From positions 186,001 to 250,000 of the forward strand of contig CAYSOF010000001.1 of NCBI GenBank assembly GCA_964432595.1: a stretch of 64,000 nucleotides of DNA, given 5' to 3'. A program made the translations under genes and the position numbers. Shown one piece after another: positions 15,527-24,769 of the stretch. The notes beneath the pieces are model-generated. The model ran no database searches, was not told the DNA's origin, and saw only the letters and a program-made list of their open reading frames with translations. Source of the DNA: DASYLJ01 sp964432595 (lineage in GTDB: Bacteria > Desulfobacterota > Binatia > DP-6). Within the stretch, counting starts at the first letter, position 1. Each line of letters opens with the position of its first letter.

Positions 15527-16903
15527 TCAGGAACGGCGGAAGGCCGAGAAGGCGATCAGGCGCTGCACGTCGCGGTGCCATTCGCCGTCCCACTTCTCGG
15601 CGATGACGCGGGCGGGGGAGCGGCCGGTCGACAGCTGCTCGGCCAGATGGGCCAGGTAGATGCGCTCGTCACGGCCCGCCCCGTCGAGCACGGCCTGCCG
15701 CTTGAGGCCTTCCTCGGCAATTGCCAGCAGCTCGCGGGCCAGCTCGACCACCGGGATACCGCGCATCTTGGCGCGTAGCGCCTCCCGCGTCACCTCGCGA
15801 TACAGCGCCGCCGTGTCCTCATGGGTCCAGCGCTTCACCAGGTCGAACGCGGCGTCGAGGCAGTCGGCCTCGTAGAAGACGCCCTTCACCAGCGCCGGCA
15901 GCGCGACGGTGCGCTCGGGCGGCTGGCTGTCGGCGGAGCGAAACTCGATGTAGCCCTTCACCCGCACCTCGGGGAACAGCGTCGTCAGGTGCAGGTTCCA
16001 GTCGTCGAACGTCGCGCGGTGGCCGGCGGCGCCGTGCTCGAGGTAGCGACGGAAGGGCACGCCGATCACGCCGTCGGTGAGATACTTCCCCTTGCGCAGG
16101 ATGAAGTAGAGCGGAACGTCGAGCGCCCATTCCACGTAGTGACGGAACGAGGCGTCGTCGCGGAACGCGAACGGGAGCAGCCCGCTGCGCGCGTTGTCGG
16201 TGTCGGTCCAGACGTGGCCCCGATAGCTCATCTGGCCGTTCAGCCCGCCCTCGGACACCGACGAGTTGGCGAACATCGCGTTCACGATCGGCGCGCTCGC
16301 CATGCCGACACGCAGCTTCCGCATGGCGTCGCGCTCGTCGCCGTAGTCGATGTTGGCCTGCACCGTGGCGGTCTGCTTCATCATGCGGTGGCCGAGCGTA
16401 CCGACCTTCGTCATGTACTCGCGCATGATGCGGTAGCGCTGTTTCGGCACCCACTCGATCTCGTCGAGGGTGCTGACCGGCTGCATGCCGAGGCCGAGGA
16501 ATGCGATGTCGAGGTCGGCCCCCACGGCGCCGAGCTCGTGCACGTGCGTCATGAGCTCGTCGTAGGTGCAGTGCAGCGAGCTACACTGCTTGCCGGATAG
16601 CTCTACCTGCCCGCCCGGCTCCAGCGTGATGGACGCGCCGTCGCGGGCCAGCGCGACGACGTGCCCCTCGTCCTCCTTGGGCTCCCAGCCGAACCGCTCG
16701 GCGATGGAGCGGAGGACGATTTCGATGCCGCGCGGCCCGGAGTAGGGCATCGCCTGACCGGTGCGCGCGTCGACCGCGACCTTCTCGTACTCCGTGCCGA
16801 TCATCCAGCGATCGCGGGGCTTGCCGGCCAGGTGCAGCTGCTCGACCAGCTGGTCCACGCTCTCGATCGCGATCGCCTCTCCGCTCGCGCGGAAGTCCGT
16901 CAT
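15527..16903 (-). CDS. gshA: Glutamate-cysteine ligase, plant/alphaproteobacterial type
   Basis: A 458-residue ATP-dependent ligase joining Glu and Cys to gamma-glutamylcysteine, the first step of glutathione synthesis. MIGTEYEKVAVDARTGQAMPYSG, LEPGGQVELSGKQCSSLHCTYDE, RYRIMREYMTKVGTLGHRMMKQTATVQANIDY and VKGYIEFRSADSQPPE are typical of the plant-type GCS2 family; length fits. No gshB is visible in the window. Upstream is the divergent-in-function symporter gene on the same strand, 52 bases away. Confidence 0.93.
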   Translation of the reverse strand: MTDFRASGEAIAIESVDQLVEQLHLAGKPRDRWMIGTEYEKVAVDARTGQAMPYSGPRGIEIVLRSIAERFGWEPKEDEGHVVALARDGASITLEPGGQVELSGKQCSSLHCTYDELMTHVHELGAVGADLDIAFLGLGMQPVSTLDEIEWVPKQRYRIMREYMTKVGTLGHRMMKQTATVQANIDYGDERDAMRKLRVGMASAPIVNAMFANSSVSEGGLNGQMSYRGHVWTDTDNARSGLLPFAFRDDASFRHYVEWALDVPLYFILRKGKYLTDGVIGVPFRRYLEHGAAGHRATFDDWNLHLTTLFPEVRVKGYIEFRSADSQPPERTVALPALVKGVFYEADCLDAAFDLVKRWTHEDTAALYREVTREALRAKMRGIPVVELARELLAIAEEGLKRQAVLDGAGRDERIYLAHLAEQLSTGRSPARVIAEKWDGEWHRDVQRLIAFSAFRRS

Positions 16904-16955
16904 CGCGGCGGACGCTACCCAAGCAGTCTGCCCGTCGCAAGGCGGACGCGGTGGG

Positions 16956-18359
16956 TCACGCTCGACGCGCCGCGAGGGCGGCTTGTACCTCCGCGTGCCG
17001 CTCCCGCGTCAACGGAAAGCGGTAGAACAGCACGAGCCCAGCGAGCAGGAACGCCGCCGGGATCGGCCCATAGAGCATCCGAATGCCGAAGATCGTGTCC
17101 GGCGTCTGCGCGACGTTGGGGACGTACTCGATCAGCTGCAGCCCGACACCCACGATGCCCGACGCCAGGCCGGTGGCGAGCTTGAGCGCCAGCGTCCACA
17201 GTCCGAAGTACGCGCCCTCGCGACGTCGATGTGTCTCGAGCTCGTCCGTGTCGATGATGTCGGCGGTGATCGCGACCGGCAGCACGGCCCACCCGCCGTT
17301 GCCGAGCCCGGCGAGGACGAGGATCACGCCGAGGCGCGCGTTGCTCATGTCCGGCGAGAGGACGAACGGCAGGCACGTGAGCGCGATCGCGGCCCAGAGC
17401 ATGCACAGCTTGAGCGCACGATCCTTGCCGAGCCGCTTGGCGAGGAACGTCCACAACGGAATGGAGAGGAGAAACGAGCCCATGTAGACGGTGATCACCG
17501 CGCCGACGAGGTCCTGACGGCCGAGCCAGTACTGGAACGCGTACGGCACGAGCGTCTGGTGGATGCCCCCCCCGATCTGAATGACGCCGAAGGTGATGAC
17601 CATGATGCGGAACGCGCGGTTCTGCATCGTCGCGCCGAGACCGCCGAAGAATGCGCGGAACGACGGGCCGTCGGTGCTCTGCTCCACGTCGGGCCGGATG
17701 CGCTCGCGCACGCCGAGGCCCGTGATCAGCGCGACGACGGTCATGAACACCCCGACGACGATGCCCATCGTCGCGTAGCCGCGAGCCTTGTCCTCCGGAA
17801 ACAGGCCGAGCATCACGAAGGGCATCGCGCCGCCGAGGAACAGGCCGATCACGTGGAAGAACGAGCGTGCGGCGGATAGCTGCGTGCGCTCGTGGTAGTC
17901 GTCGGACAGCTCGGCGCCGAGGGCCAGATACGGCGTCGCGTACAGCGTGAAGCAGGTGTCCAGGACGATATAGACGAGCACCATGTACGCGAATGCCATG
18001 AGCCCGCTCATGTTCGACGGCGGCATCCAGAGCAGCGCGAACGTCAGGCCCATCGGGACGGCCGCCGCGATCAGGAACGGCCGACGTCGCCCCAGCCGCG
18101 TGCGCGTGCGATCGGAGACGTAACCGGTGACGGGATCGTTGACGCCGTCCCAGACGAGGCCGAGCATCTTGCCGAGGCCCGCGAGCCACGGCGCGAGCAT
18201 GACGACGTCGGTGAAGAAGGGCAGCAGCGCGAACTGGAACGCCGTCTGCCGGATCGCCAAGGCCAGATCGCCGAAGCCGTAGACGACCTTCTGCCAGCTG
18301 GAGAGGCGGGCCGGCTCGGGACGCGGAGAACCCGGGTCGATCGGCTGCGGACGGGCCAT
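16956..18359 (-). CDS. GPH-type sodium/proton symporter (MFS superfamily, MelB-like)
   Basis: A 467-residue, about 12-helix inner-membrane transporter. The diagnostic block is GLVWDGVNDPVTGYVSDRTRTRLGRRRPFL between helices 2 and 3, the GPH family signature; further repeats include ELSDDYHERTQLSAARSFF and VLAGLGNGGWAVLPVAITADIIDTDELETHRRREGAYFG. Members import sugars or glycosides with Na+ or H+, but in this kind of lineage the substrate is often unknown. Same strand as and downstream of the sulfatase-like gene, 90 bases apart. Confidence 0.9.
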   Translation of the reverse strand: MARPQPIDPGSPRPEPARLSSWQKVVYGFGDLALAIRQTAFQFALLPFFTDVVMLAPWLAGLGKMLGLVWDGVNDPVTGYVSDRTRTRLGRRRPFLIAAAVPMGLTFALLWMPPSNMSGLMAFAYMVLVYIVLDTCFTLYATPYLALGAELSDDYHERTQLSAARSFFHVIGLFLGGAMPFVMLGLFPEDKARGYATMGIVVGVFMTVVALITGLGVRERIRPDVEQSTDGPSFRAFFGGLGATMQNRAFRIMVITFGVIQIGGGIHQTLVPYAFQYWLGRQDLVGAVITVYMGSFLLSIPLWTFLAKRLGKDRALKLCMLWAAIALTCLPFVLSPDMSNARLGVILVLAGLGNGGWAVLPVAITADIIDTDELETHRRREGAYFGLWTLALKLATGLASGIVGVGLQLIEYVPNVAQTPDTIFGIRMLYGPIPAAFLLAGLVLFYRFPLTRERHAEVQAALAARRA

Positions 18360-18449
18360 TCCCGCCGTGCTGTCACGCCGGGAACGGTGCGCACAACCCT
18401 ACGACGTCCGACCGGTCGGGCCGGGACGCCGAGCGGTCCACCGGCGACG

Positions 18450-20732
18450 CTACTGGGTGCAGCTCAGCTCGGCGGGGCAGCTGTAGCCGACGGAGCACTT
18501 GGTGCCCAGGCTCGCCTGATCCGGCCACCACTCGTCGATGCAGCAGTTCGCGCGGCGTATGGCGTCGCCGTAGGCGCCGCCAAGTTGCGACATCTGATAG
18601 ACGAGCGTCGTATCGCCGGGGCCGCCCTTGTGCAGGCCGACCTCGTCGGGATCGGTGAACAGATCGGCGAGCTCCGGGATCGAGGCGCCGGCGTTCACGT
18701 AGAACTTGAGACGCTGCGGCTCGCACAGGCGCTTGCACGCCGCCTCGCCGGGGCCGCAGGCCGGGCAGTCGCCGTTCGTGGAGCAGGCGACGCTTGGATC
18801 GTTGCGGCACCACTTCTGCTCCTTGGCGACGCAGCTGTAGGAGCCGCCGGGGAACAGCGCGGAGCAGTCGGAGTCCTGCAGGCACGGAGGCGCCATGCGA
18901 CACTTGTTGCCGAGGCAGACGGCGCCGCTCGGACACGTCGTGCTCGTCGTGCAGCTCTGGTCGCCCTTCGGCGCGCACCGGCCGCCGAGACAGAACTGGT
19001 TCGACGCGCAGCCGGCGTCGTTCACGCACGCGGCCGCGGCCGTGTTCGTGCAGCGCCCGACCGCGCCCGGACCGGTCACGAGGTACCGGTTCTTCGTCGG
19101 CACGGTCGGCTTCTGCGTCTGATGGCCGCACATCGACTTGCGGAGCGTGTTCGGCGCCGCGGGGCCGCCCGGCGCGGTCACGAGGTGAGCGCGCAGGTCG
19201 AGGCCGTCGCAGCGGCTCCCGCCGCCGTTCGGCGCCTCGGGACACAGGACGGGCTGCGACGCGCCGAGCGCGAAGCCGAGCGCGGTCGCGTGGACGTCGA
19301 CGGCGTGCGCGAGCGCTTCGCTCTCCTGCGGCGGCGGGGGTATCGACTGGGCCGGATCCGCCGGTGGGATCGTCGGCAGGTTGCGCGGATCGAAGACGAT
19401 GAGGCGCGTGCGCGTGCCGTTCTCGGTGAAGCTGTGCTTCGAGTCGGGCAGGTGCCAGCCGTTGTCGGCGAGGAACATGATGATGGTGTTGCGCGCCAGG
19501 TCGGGCGTGATGGCCTCGGCCCACGTGCCGCCGCACGCCTCGGGCGACGCGACGTCGAAGCGGCTCTTGCCGTTGTTGGCGATGCAGTGCGGCGCGCCCA
19601 TGCGCTCGAGGTAGAGACGAATCTCGCGCAGGCTGTCGTCCATCCACCACAGGTTGCCGTACAGCTCGTGAACGTCGCCGAATACCGTCTCGTTGAGCGC
19701 GTTGACGCTCGCCGGACAGCTGGCGCCGCTGCAGAACTGACCGAGATTGAAGGCGCCGCCGAGTGGATACTGGGGGCCCGAGCCGAAGAGGTAGTCGCGG
19801 ATGACGACTGGCGCGCGCAGCGGCTGATGCGGAATGCGCGGCGCGTACCACGCGAAGAAATTCTGCATGGCGTAGGTGGCGGGCCCGGGACCCGGCACGC
19901 GATAGAGCAGGGTGTCGAGGAACTCGAACAGATCGCTGCCGCGGAAGATCGCCGTCGGATCGTAGACGGTCTGCGCGTTGGTGCCGCACAGCGGCGGCTG
20001 TCCCGGCGCGCCGGGGACACAGTGCGTGCGGCCGATCGCGCGCTCGCCGGTGCGCGCACGCGCGTGGAAGCCGGGATCGCCGAGGCGCTCCGTCAGCTTG
20101 CCGCCGAGGAACGTGCAGTAGCCGCCGATGCTGTTCTTCGCGTCGTACGGATCGGGCTGGGCGTTCTCGTCGCCGACGAGGAGGCGGAGCGAGCGCGGCA
20201 TGGCGCCGAAGTCGTCCGCGGGCTTCTTCGACCCGACCATGTTCCGCTGATAGCGGCCCGTCACGATGCTGAAGAGCGACGGGAAGCACCACGACGCCGT
20301 GTTGTGCGCCACCGGAAAGACGGTGCCGTGGCCGGCGAGCAGATCGAGGTTCGGCGTGACGGGCGCGGGGATGGGCAAGCCCTTCTGCGCGCTGCGACAC
20401 TCGCCCGCGGTCCCGAACTGACAGGAGCCCTGGTCGTCGGCGATCATCACGACGATGTTCGGACGCCCGGCCGGGGGCGTCGGCTGACAGGCTTTCCCGT
20501 CCGCGGCGCAGATGCCGCTCGGGGGACACTCGACGCCGCTCGCGCACATGCCCTCGACGACGGGACAGCACGGACGCGCGCCGGCGATATGACGCGACGA
20601 GTAGAAGACCGCGGGCGGTTCGCAGCCGAAGAGGCTCTTCTGCCACTGGAACTTGGCCTCGGACCGGGTCGGAGCCAGGAAGGAGACTGCAACGAGCAAG
20701 AAAGACAGCAGAACCCGGAGCCGCGAGCGCAT
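18450..20732 (-). CDS. Secreted sulfatase-like protein with cysteine-rich insertion
   Basis: A 760-residue exported protein (signal peptide residues 1-26). The alkaline-phosphatase/sulfatase fold is shown by RPNIVVMIADDQG (metal-binding Asp99-Asp100), TPNLDLLAGHGTVFPVAHNTASWCFPSL and FLADNGWHLPD (Asp423-Asn424) with Lys432. The sulfatase maturation motif C-x-P-S-R appears as CFPSL (Cys149-Leu153): the Cys that would become formylglycine is present but the Arg is Leu. Cysteine-rich stretches at about 37-82 and 565-690 (repeats such as CASNQFCLGGRC, CPSGAVCLGNKC) are inserted. It may be a sulfatase, another phospho/sulfo-hydrolase, or a binding protein. Confidence 0.75.
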   Translation of the reverse strand: MRSRLRVLLSFLLVAVSFLAPTRSEAKFQWQKSLFGCEPPAVFYSSRHIAGARPCCPVVEGMCASGVECPPSGICAADGKACQPTPPAGRPNIVVMIADDQGSCQFGTAGECRSAQKGLPIPAPVTPNLDLLAGHGTVFPVAHNTASWCFPSLFSIVTGRYQRNMVGSKKPADDFGAMPRSLRLLVGDENAQPDPYDAKNSIGGYCTFLGGKLTERLGDPGFHARARTGERAIGRTHCVPGAPGQPPLCGTNAQTVYDPTAIFRGSDLFEFLDTLLYRVPGPGPATYAMQNFFAWYAPRIPHQPLRAPVVIRDYLFGSGPQYPLGGAFNLGQFCSGASCPASVNALNETVFGDVHELYGNLWWMDDSLREIRLYLERMGAPHCIANNGKSRFDVASPEACGGTWAEAITPDLARNTIIMFLADNGWHLPDSKHSFTENGTRTRLIVFDPRNLPTIPPADPAQSIPPPPQESEALAHAVDVHATALGFALGASQPVLCPEAPNGGGSRCDGLDLRAHLVTAPGGPAAPNTLRKSMCGHQTQKPTVPTKNRYLVTGPGAVGRCTNTAAAACVNDAGCASNQFCLGGRCAPKGDQSCTTSTTCPSGAVCLGNKCRMAPPCLQDSDCSALFPGGSYSCVAKEQKWCRNDPSVACSTNGDCPACGPGEAACKRLCEPQRLKFYVNAGASIPELADLFTDPDEVGLHKGGPGDTTLVYQMSQLGGAYGDAIRRANCCIDEWWPDQASLGTKCSVGYSCPAELSCTQ

Positions 20733-20818
20733 GAATTTCAGGGGTACGACGCAGGGTGCGTGGTGTCAACCGTTTTTTTGTGACGCTTCCAGTTGTTATG
20801 CTCGCCGACGTGGCGGAG

Positions 20819-22969
20819 ATGCGAGGGCTCGTGCTTGCGCTGATGCTCGGCGCCGCCCTCCTGACGTCGTGCCGTCACGAGGCAGAGCCGGCTGCCGACG
20901 CCTACGCAGGGTCCATGGCATGTGTGCAGTGTCACGCCGCGCTCGCGGATCACTGGAAGCAGTCGTTCCATCATCTCGCGATGCTGCCGGCGACGCCCGA
21001 GGCGGACGTGCTCGCGCGCGTCGGACCGCCGGGACCGCTGCTCGAGACGGACGGCAAGCTCCTGATGGCCGCGCACGATCTCGGGACCGAAAAGGACGTA
21101 CCGCTCGTCTACGCACTCGGCCATCGCCACGTCGAGCAGTTCGTCGGCCACTACGGCGCCGATCGCCTGCAGGCATTGCCGCTCGCATGGGACGTCGAGC
21201 GCGCCGAGTGGTTCGATCTGTTCGCACACGATCCGCGCAAGCCGGCCGACTGGGGCCACTGGAGCAACCGCGGTATGACCGCGAACGTCCAGTGCCTGTT
21301 CTGCCATACGACGGGCTACGACAAGGGCTACGACGCGGCGACGGACGGGTACGACAGCCGATGGACCGAGATGGGCGTCGGCTGCGAGGCGTGCCACGGT
21401 CCCGGCGCGGCGCACGTACACGCGCGGCGGGAGGGCCGCACAGAGGATGCGTACGGCAACGCCGATCCGGCGCTGATGCTCGCGGCGTGCGGCAGCTGCC
21501 ACAGCCGTCGCGTCGAGCGCGCGCCGTATCGTCCCGGCGTGCCGTTCCTCGACGTCTTCGAGCCGGAGCTGCTCGACACCGACGCGTACTATCCCGACGG
21601 TCAGGTGAAGGAGGAGCTGTACGAGCTGATCTCGTTCGAGATGAGCCGCATGCACGGCGAAGGCGTGCGTTGCTGGGACTGCCACGACACGCACGACAAC
21701 GGCACGCGCAAGAAGGGCAACGAGCTCTGTCGCACCTGCCACGACGCGTCCTACGAGAGCGAGGCGCACACGCATCACGCCGCGGGCAGCGCCGGCGCGC
21801 AGTGCATCGGCTGCCACATGCCGATCACCGTCTACATGGAACGCGATCCACGCCACGATCATTCGTTCCAGCGGCCCGATCCGGAAGCGACGCTCACGCT
21901 CGGCATCCCGAACGCCTGCAACCGCTGCCACACCGAGCGCGACGCCGCCTGGGCGGCCGAGCAGATGCGCGCGTGGTACCCGAACGACACGGTGCGCGCG
22001 CATCGTCGTGCGATCGCGACTGCGATCGCACAGGGTCGCTCGAGCGACGCCACGAGCGTGCCGACGCTGGTCGAGCTGCTCGGAAGCACGTCCGACGCCG
22101 TGCGCCGCGCGAGCGCCGCTCGGCTGCTGGCGCGCTTTCCGACCGCGACGAGCGTGACGCCGGCGCTCGTCACGGCGATGCACGACGACGAGGCGCTCGT
22201 GCGCGCCGGCGCCGCCTGGGCGCTCGGCCAGCGATCCGCGTTCTCGCCCGAGGTGCGGACGGCGCTCGAGGACGCGCTCGACGATCCGGTGCTCGTCGTT
22301 CGGCTGCACGCGGCGCTCGGGCTGCGCAACGTCGACCCGAAGGACCTGCCGCCGCAGGTGGCCCAGGCGCTCACGAAGGCGACGGCGGAGTGGCGCACCA
22401 GCCAGGATCTCGGTGGCGACACGCCGGAGGCGCACTACAACCTCGGCATCTTCCTCGGCGCGCGCGGCGAGGTCGACGCGGCCGCGCACGAGTATCGCGA
22501 GGCGCTGCGCCTGTGGCCCACGTCGATCCAGGCGCGTCACAACCTGGCGATGCTGCTCGGACAGAACGGCCGCCTGGACGAGTCCGCGAAGGAGTTCGAG
22601 ACGCTGCTGACCCACGACCCGGTGCCGTCCAGCGCGTTCGCCCTGGGTCTCGTCTACGGCCAGCTCGGCCGGTGGAACGACGCCGCGCGCGCGCTCGAGC
22701 GGTGCCTCGAGGAGGACCCGTCGTATCCGCGGGCGCGCTACAACCTCGCGCTGGCGTACGCCAAGGCGGGCGACACGACGCGCGCGCTCGACGAGCTCGA
22801 GCGCGCGTCGGGCGATCCGAGCTCGCACCGCGACGCGATCTTGACGCTCATCGACCTCGCACGGCAGGTGAACGACCGCGCGCGGATCGAGCGGTGGGCG
22901 GTCGAGGCGGCGCGTCTCGATCCCTCGATCGCCGAGAATCCCGACATGCAGCAGCTGTTGGGGCGCTGA
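20819..22969 (+). CDS. Octaheme c-type cytochrome lipoprotein with HEAT and TPR repeats
   Basis: About 716 residues. A lipoprotein signal (MRGLVLALMLGAALLTSC) leads into a cytochrome domain with eight CxxCH heme sites: CVQCH, CLFCH, CEACH, CGSCH, CWDCH, CRTCH, CIGCH and CNRCH, an arrangement like cytochrome c554/doubled-CXXCH proteins. HEAT-like repeats (about 415-520) and four or so TPRs (about 545-690, e.g. AHYNLGIFLGARGEVDAAAHEYREAL) follow. It probably sits on the periplasmic face of a membrane and moves electrons or assembles complexes. The 20819 start has the best signal; 20798 and a GTG at 20756 are in frame. Read divergently from the sulfatase-like gene. Confidence 0.87.
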   Translation: MRGLVLALMLGAALLTSCRHEAEPAADAYAGSMACVQCHAALADHWKQSFHHLAMLPATPEADVLARVGPPGPLLETDGKLLMAAHDLGTEKDVPLVYALGHRHVEQFVGHYGADRLQALPLAWDVERAEWFDLFAHDPRKPADWGHWSNRGMTANVQCLFCHTTGYDKGYDAATDGYDSRWTEMGVGCEACHGPGAAHVHARREGRTEDAYGNADPALMLAACGSCHSRRVERAPYRPGVPFLDVFEPELLDTDAYYPDGQVKEELYELISFEMSRMHGEGVRCWDCHDTHDNGTRKKGNELCRTCHDASYESEAHTHHAAGSAGAQCIGCHMPITVYMERDPRHDHSFQRPDPEATLTLGIPNACNRCHTERDAAWAAEQMRAWYPNDTVRAHRRAIATAIAQGRSSDATSVPTLVELLGSTSDAVRRASAARLLARFPTATSVTPALVTAMHDDEALVRAGAAWALGQRSAFSPEVRTALEDALDDPVLVVRLHAALGLRNVDPKDLPPQVAQALTKATAEWRTSQDLGGDTPEAHYNLGIFLGARGEVDAAAHEYREALRLWPTSIQARHNLAMLLGQNGRLDESAKEFETLLTHDPVPSSAFALGLVYGQLGRWNDAARALERCLEEDPSYPRARYNLALAYAKAGDTTRALDELERASGDPSSHRDAILTLIDLARQVNDRARIERWAVEAARLDPSIAENPDMQQLLGR

Positions 22970-23396
22970 GCGGACGCGCCCGAGAGGCGCTCCGCCCCAG
23001 CGGTGTTCGGGCCTGCACGTGCGCGTCACCGCTTCGTCGCGGGCTGCGCACGGCGGCTGCGGGGCCATCGGCGCATGCGGCGGCACGTGTCACCGGCACC
23101 GCTGCGCCCGCTGCGATGCCCTCGGGCATGGTCGTTGCGCGGGGTACGCCGATTCGCCCGCGGAGTCGGGAGCTTCGAGAGCGCGATCGGTGACCGCTAC
23201 GCCCACCCGTCGACGCGGCACGAATGCTGCTCTCGTTCGACCGCGTGGGTGTGGACGTGGGCCGACTCGCGGGAGGGCTCACGGTTGGTGTGGTGGTGGG
23301 TGAGTGAGTGGGGTGGTGGTGGAGACGGGCGGCGGTTGACGGAGGACACGGGGACGGGCGGTGACGGCGGTCACCGCCCCCCCGGCTTCCTCCGGT
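22970..23396. other. Gene-free stretch with G-rich tract
   Basis: This is the longest gap in the window. No reading frame here has family-like content. It holds a strongly strand-asymmetric G/T tract at about 23283-23335 (repeats of GGTGG, GGTGGG and GTGAG) and a perfect 10-bp hairpin at 23356-23379. It separates convergent genes, so both transcripts must end here. Confidence 0.6.
23356..23379 (-). terminator. Strong hairpin between convergent genes
   Basis: GGGCGGTGAC (23356-23365) and GTCACCGCCC (23370-23379) form a perfect 10-bp stem with a 4-base loop, 17 bases beyond the stop of the SPOR gene on the minus strand. There is no T-run, so this is a hairpin that could terminate or protect the mRNA rather than a classical intrinsic terminator. 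Confidence 0.45.
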
Positions 23397-24386
23397 TCAG
23401 TTCGCGGCGCCCGAGCCGAGCCGCGTGGCGACCTGATCGGCCTCGCGCTTCGTCGGGAACGATCCGACGAGGACGCGGTGCCACTGCGTGCCACGCACCG
23501 TCACCGCCTGCACGATGGCCGTTTCGCCGCGGCTCGCGAAGCGATCGCGCTGGACCGCGGCGGCGAGCGCGTCGGTGCTCGAGCCGACCTGCACCGTCCA
23601 CGACGTGCCGTCGAGACGACGGACGAAGGGACGTCCCCCGGGCGTCCAGTGGGCGCGCGGCTCGGGCGTCTGCTCCGGCGCGGGTGCTTCGGCAACGGCC
23701 GCGACCATCGGCGCGAGACGCGGCAGCGCGTCGAGGTCGGGGTCGGCCTGCGACGGCTCGGCTTCGGCGACCGGCTCCTCGAACGGGAGATCGGCGGGCG
23801 GCTCGGTGACGATGCCGGTGACGGGCAGGTCGTCGACGTGCTCGGCAACCGCCGCCGTCTGCTCGTGCTGCGGCGACGGTGCGAGCAGGAGCGGCCGTCC
23901 GTCCTGCTCGATGGAGACGATGCGCCAGTGCCACCACCCCTGCCGCATGCGCACGGCATAGGTTGCGCCGTCGTCGTCGGTGAAGCGGAAGAACGCGGTC
24001 GCGCCGGACCGCTGGAGCGTGTCGAGCGTGTTCTCGAGCTGCTCCCACGAGACCGTGAGCCGCGCCGCCGGGTCCTCGACGAGCCGCTCGATCGTGCGGT
24101 CGAGCTGCAGCCGGAGCCACGAACGTGCCGACGGTATCGCGGGCAGCCAGCCGGCGTCACCGCGGATGGCGAGTCGGATGGGCTGCGCCGCGCCGTTCGT
24201 TTCGTCGACGAGACCGGCGAGCGCCTCGCTGGCCAACGCCTGCCGGTCGACACGGCGCTCGACGGCGGCCAGGTCGTGGCGATCGAGCGCCAGCTTGAGC
24301 TGCACCAGGGACGCCGTCGGCGTCCGCAGCGCCCACGCCCACATCACGACGAGCACCACCCCCGCCATCCACACGATCCGCCGCAT
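23397..24386 (-). CDS. SPOR-domain membrane protein with DUF2939-like N-terminal domain
   Basis: A 329-residue protein: an N-terminal membrane anchor (IVWMAGVVLVVMWAWAL), a domain resembling DUF2939 (SLVQLKLALDRHDLAAVERRVDRQAL ... FRFTDDDGATYAVRMRQGWWHWRIVSIE), a Pro/Glu/Ala-rich linker, and a C-terminal SPOR domain (SWTVQVGSSTDALAAAVQRDRFASRG ... WHRVLVGSFPTKREADQVATRL). SPOR domains bind denuded peptidoglycan at division sites. The ATG shares one base with the stop of the upstream methyltransferase-like gene (TGATG), so translation is coupled. Confidence 0.75.
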   Translation of the reverse strand: MRRIVWMAGVVLVVMWAWALRTPTASLVQLKLALDRHDLAAVERRVDRQALASEALAGLVDETNGAAQPIRLAIRGDAGWLPAIPSARSWLRLQLDRTIERLVEDPAARLTVSWEQLENTLDTLQRSGATAFFRFTDDDGATYAVRMRQGWWHWRIVSIEQDGRPLLLAPSPQHEQTAAVAEHVDDLPVTGIVTEPPADLPFEEPVAEAEPSQADPDLDALPRLAPMVAAVAEAPAPEQTPEPRAHWTPGGRPFVRRLDGTSWTVQVGSSTDALAAAVQRDRFASRGETAIVQAVTVRGTQWHRVLVGSFPTKREADQVATRLGSGAAN

Positions 24387-24763
24387 CACTCCTCCGTCGT
24401 CCCGTGCCCACGCCGTCTTCCCGTCGGAATCCAGCGCGGCACCCGCCGCATGTACTCCTCGTAGGCCGCGCCGAACCGCCGGCGCAGCCGCGTCTCCTCG
24501 ATGCCGATCACCCACGCATGCGCCGCGACCGCGGCGATCGCCGTCGCGACGAACCCGAACACCGATCCGTGCCACAGCGCGCCGCCGAGAATGGCCAGCA
24601 GGGCCCCCGCGTAGAGCGGATTGCGCAGTGTGAGGTACGGGCCGGCGAGCACGAAGGCCGGCTGCGGACCGCGCCGCGGGCGCCCGCGTCCACCGAGCAG
24701 CAGCGCGCTGCGGACCGCCAGCCCCACCCCCAGCATGCCCAGCACCGCCCCCGCCACGCGCAC
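24386..24763 (-). CDS. Isoprenylcysteine carboxyl methyltransferase family membrane protein
   Basis: A 125-residue integral membrane protein with the ICMT/phospholipid methyltransferase signature: GPYLTLRNPLYAGALLAILGGAL, then two more hydrophobic segments, then IEETRLRRRFGAAYEEYMRRVPRWIP. Such bacterial proteins methylate small membrane-associated acceptors using SAM, substrate usually unknown. It is shorter than typical ICMT (about 170-200), starting near the second helix. It lies between the MaoC gene (6 bases) and the SPOR gene (1-base overlap). Confidence 0.82.
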   Translation of the reverse strand: MRVAGAVLGMLGVGLAVRSALLLGGRGRPRRGPQPAFVLAGPYLTLRNPLYAGALLAILGGALWHGSVFGFVATAIAAVAAHAWVIGIEETRLRRRFGAAYEEYMRRVPRWIPTGRRRGHGTTEE

Positions 24764-24769
24764 GGCTCG

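Noticed and set aside
22970..23396. Search for tRNA or small RNA in the largest gap
   Set aside because: No T-loop-like GGTTCGAATCC or cloverleaf found by eye; only the G-rich tract and hairpin stand out.
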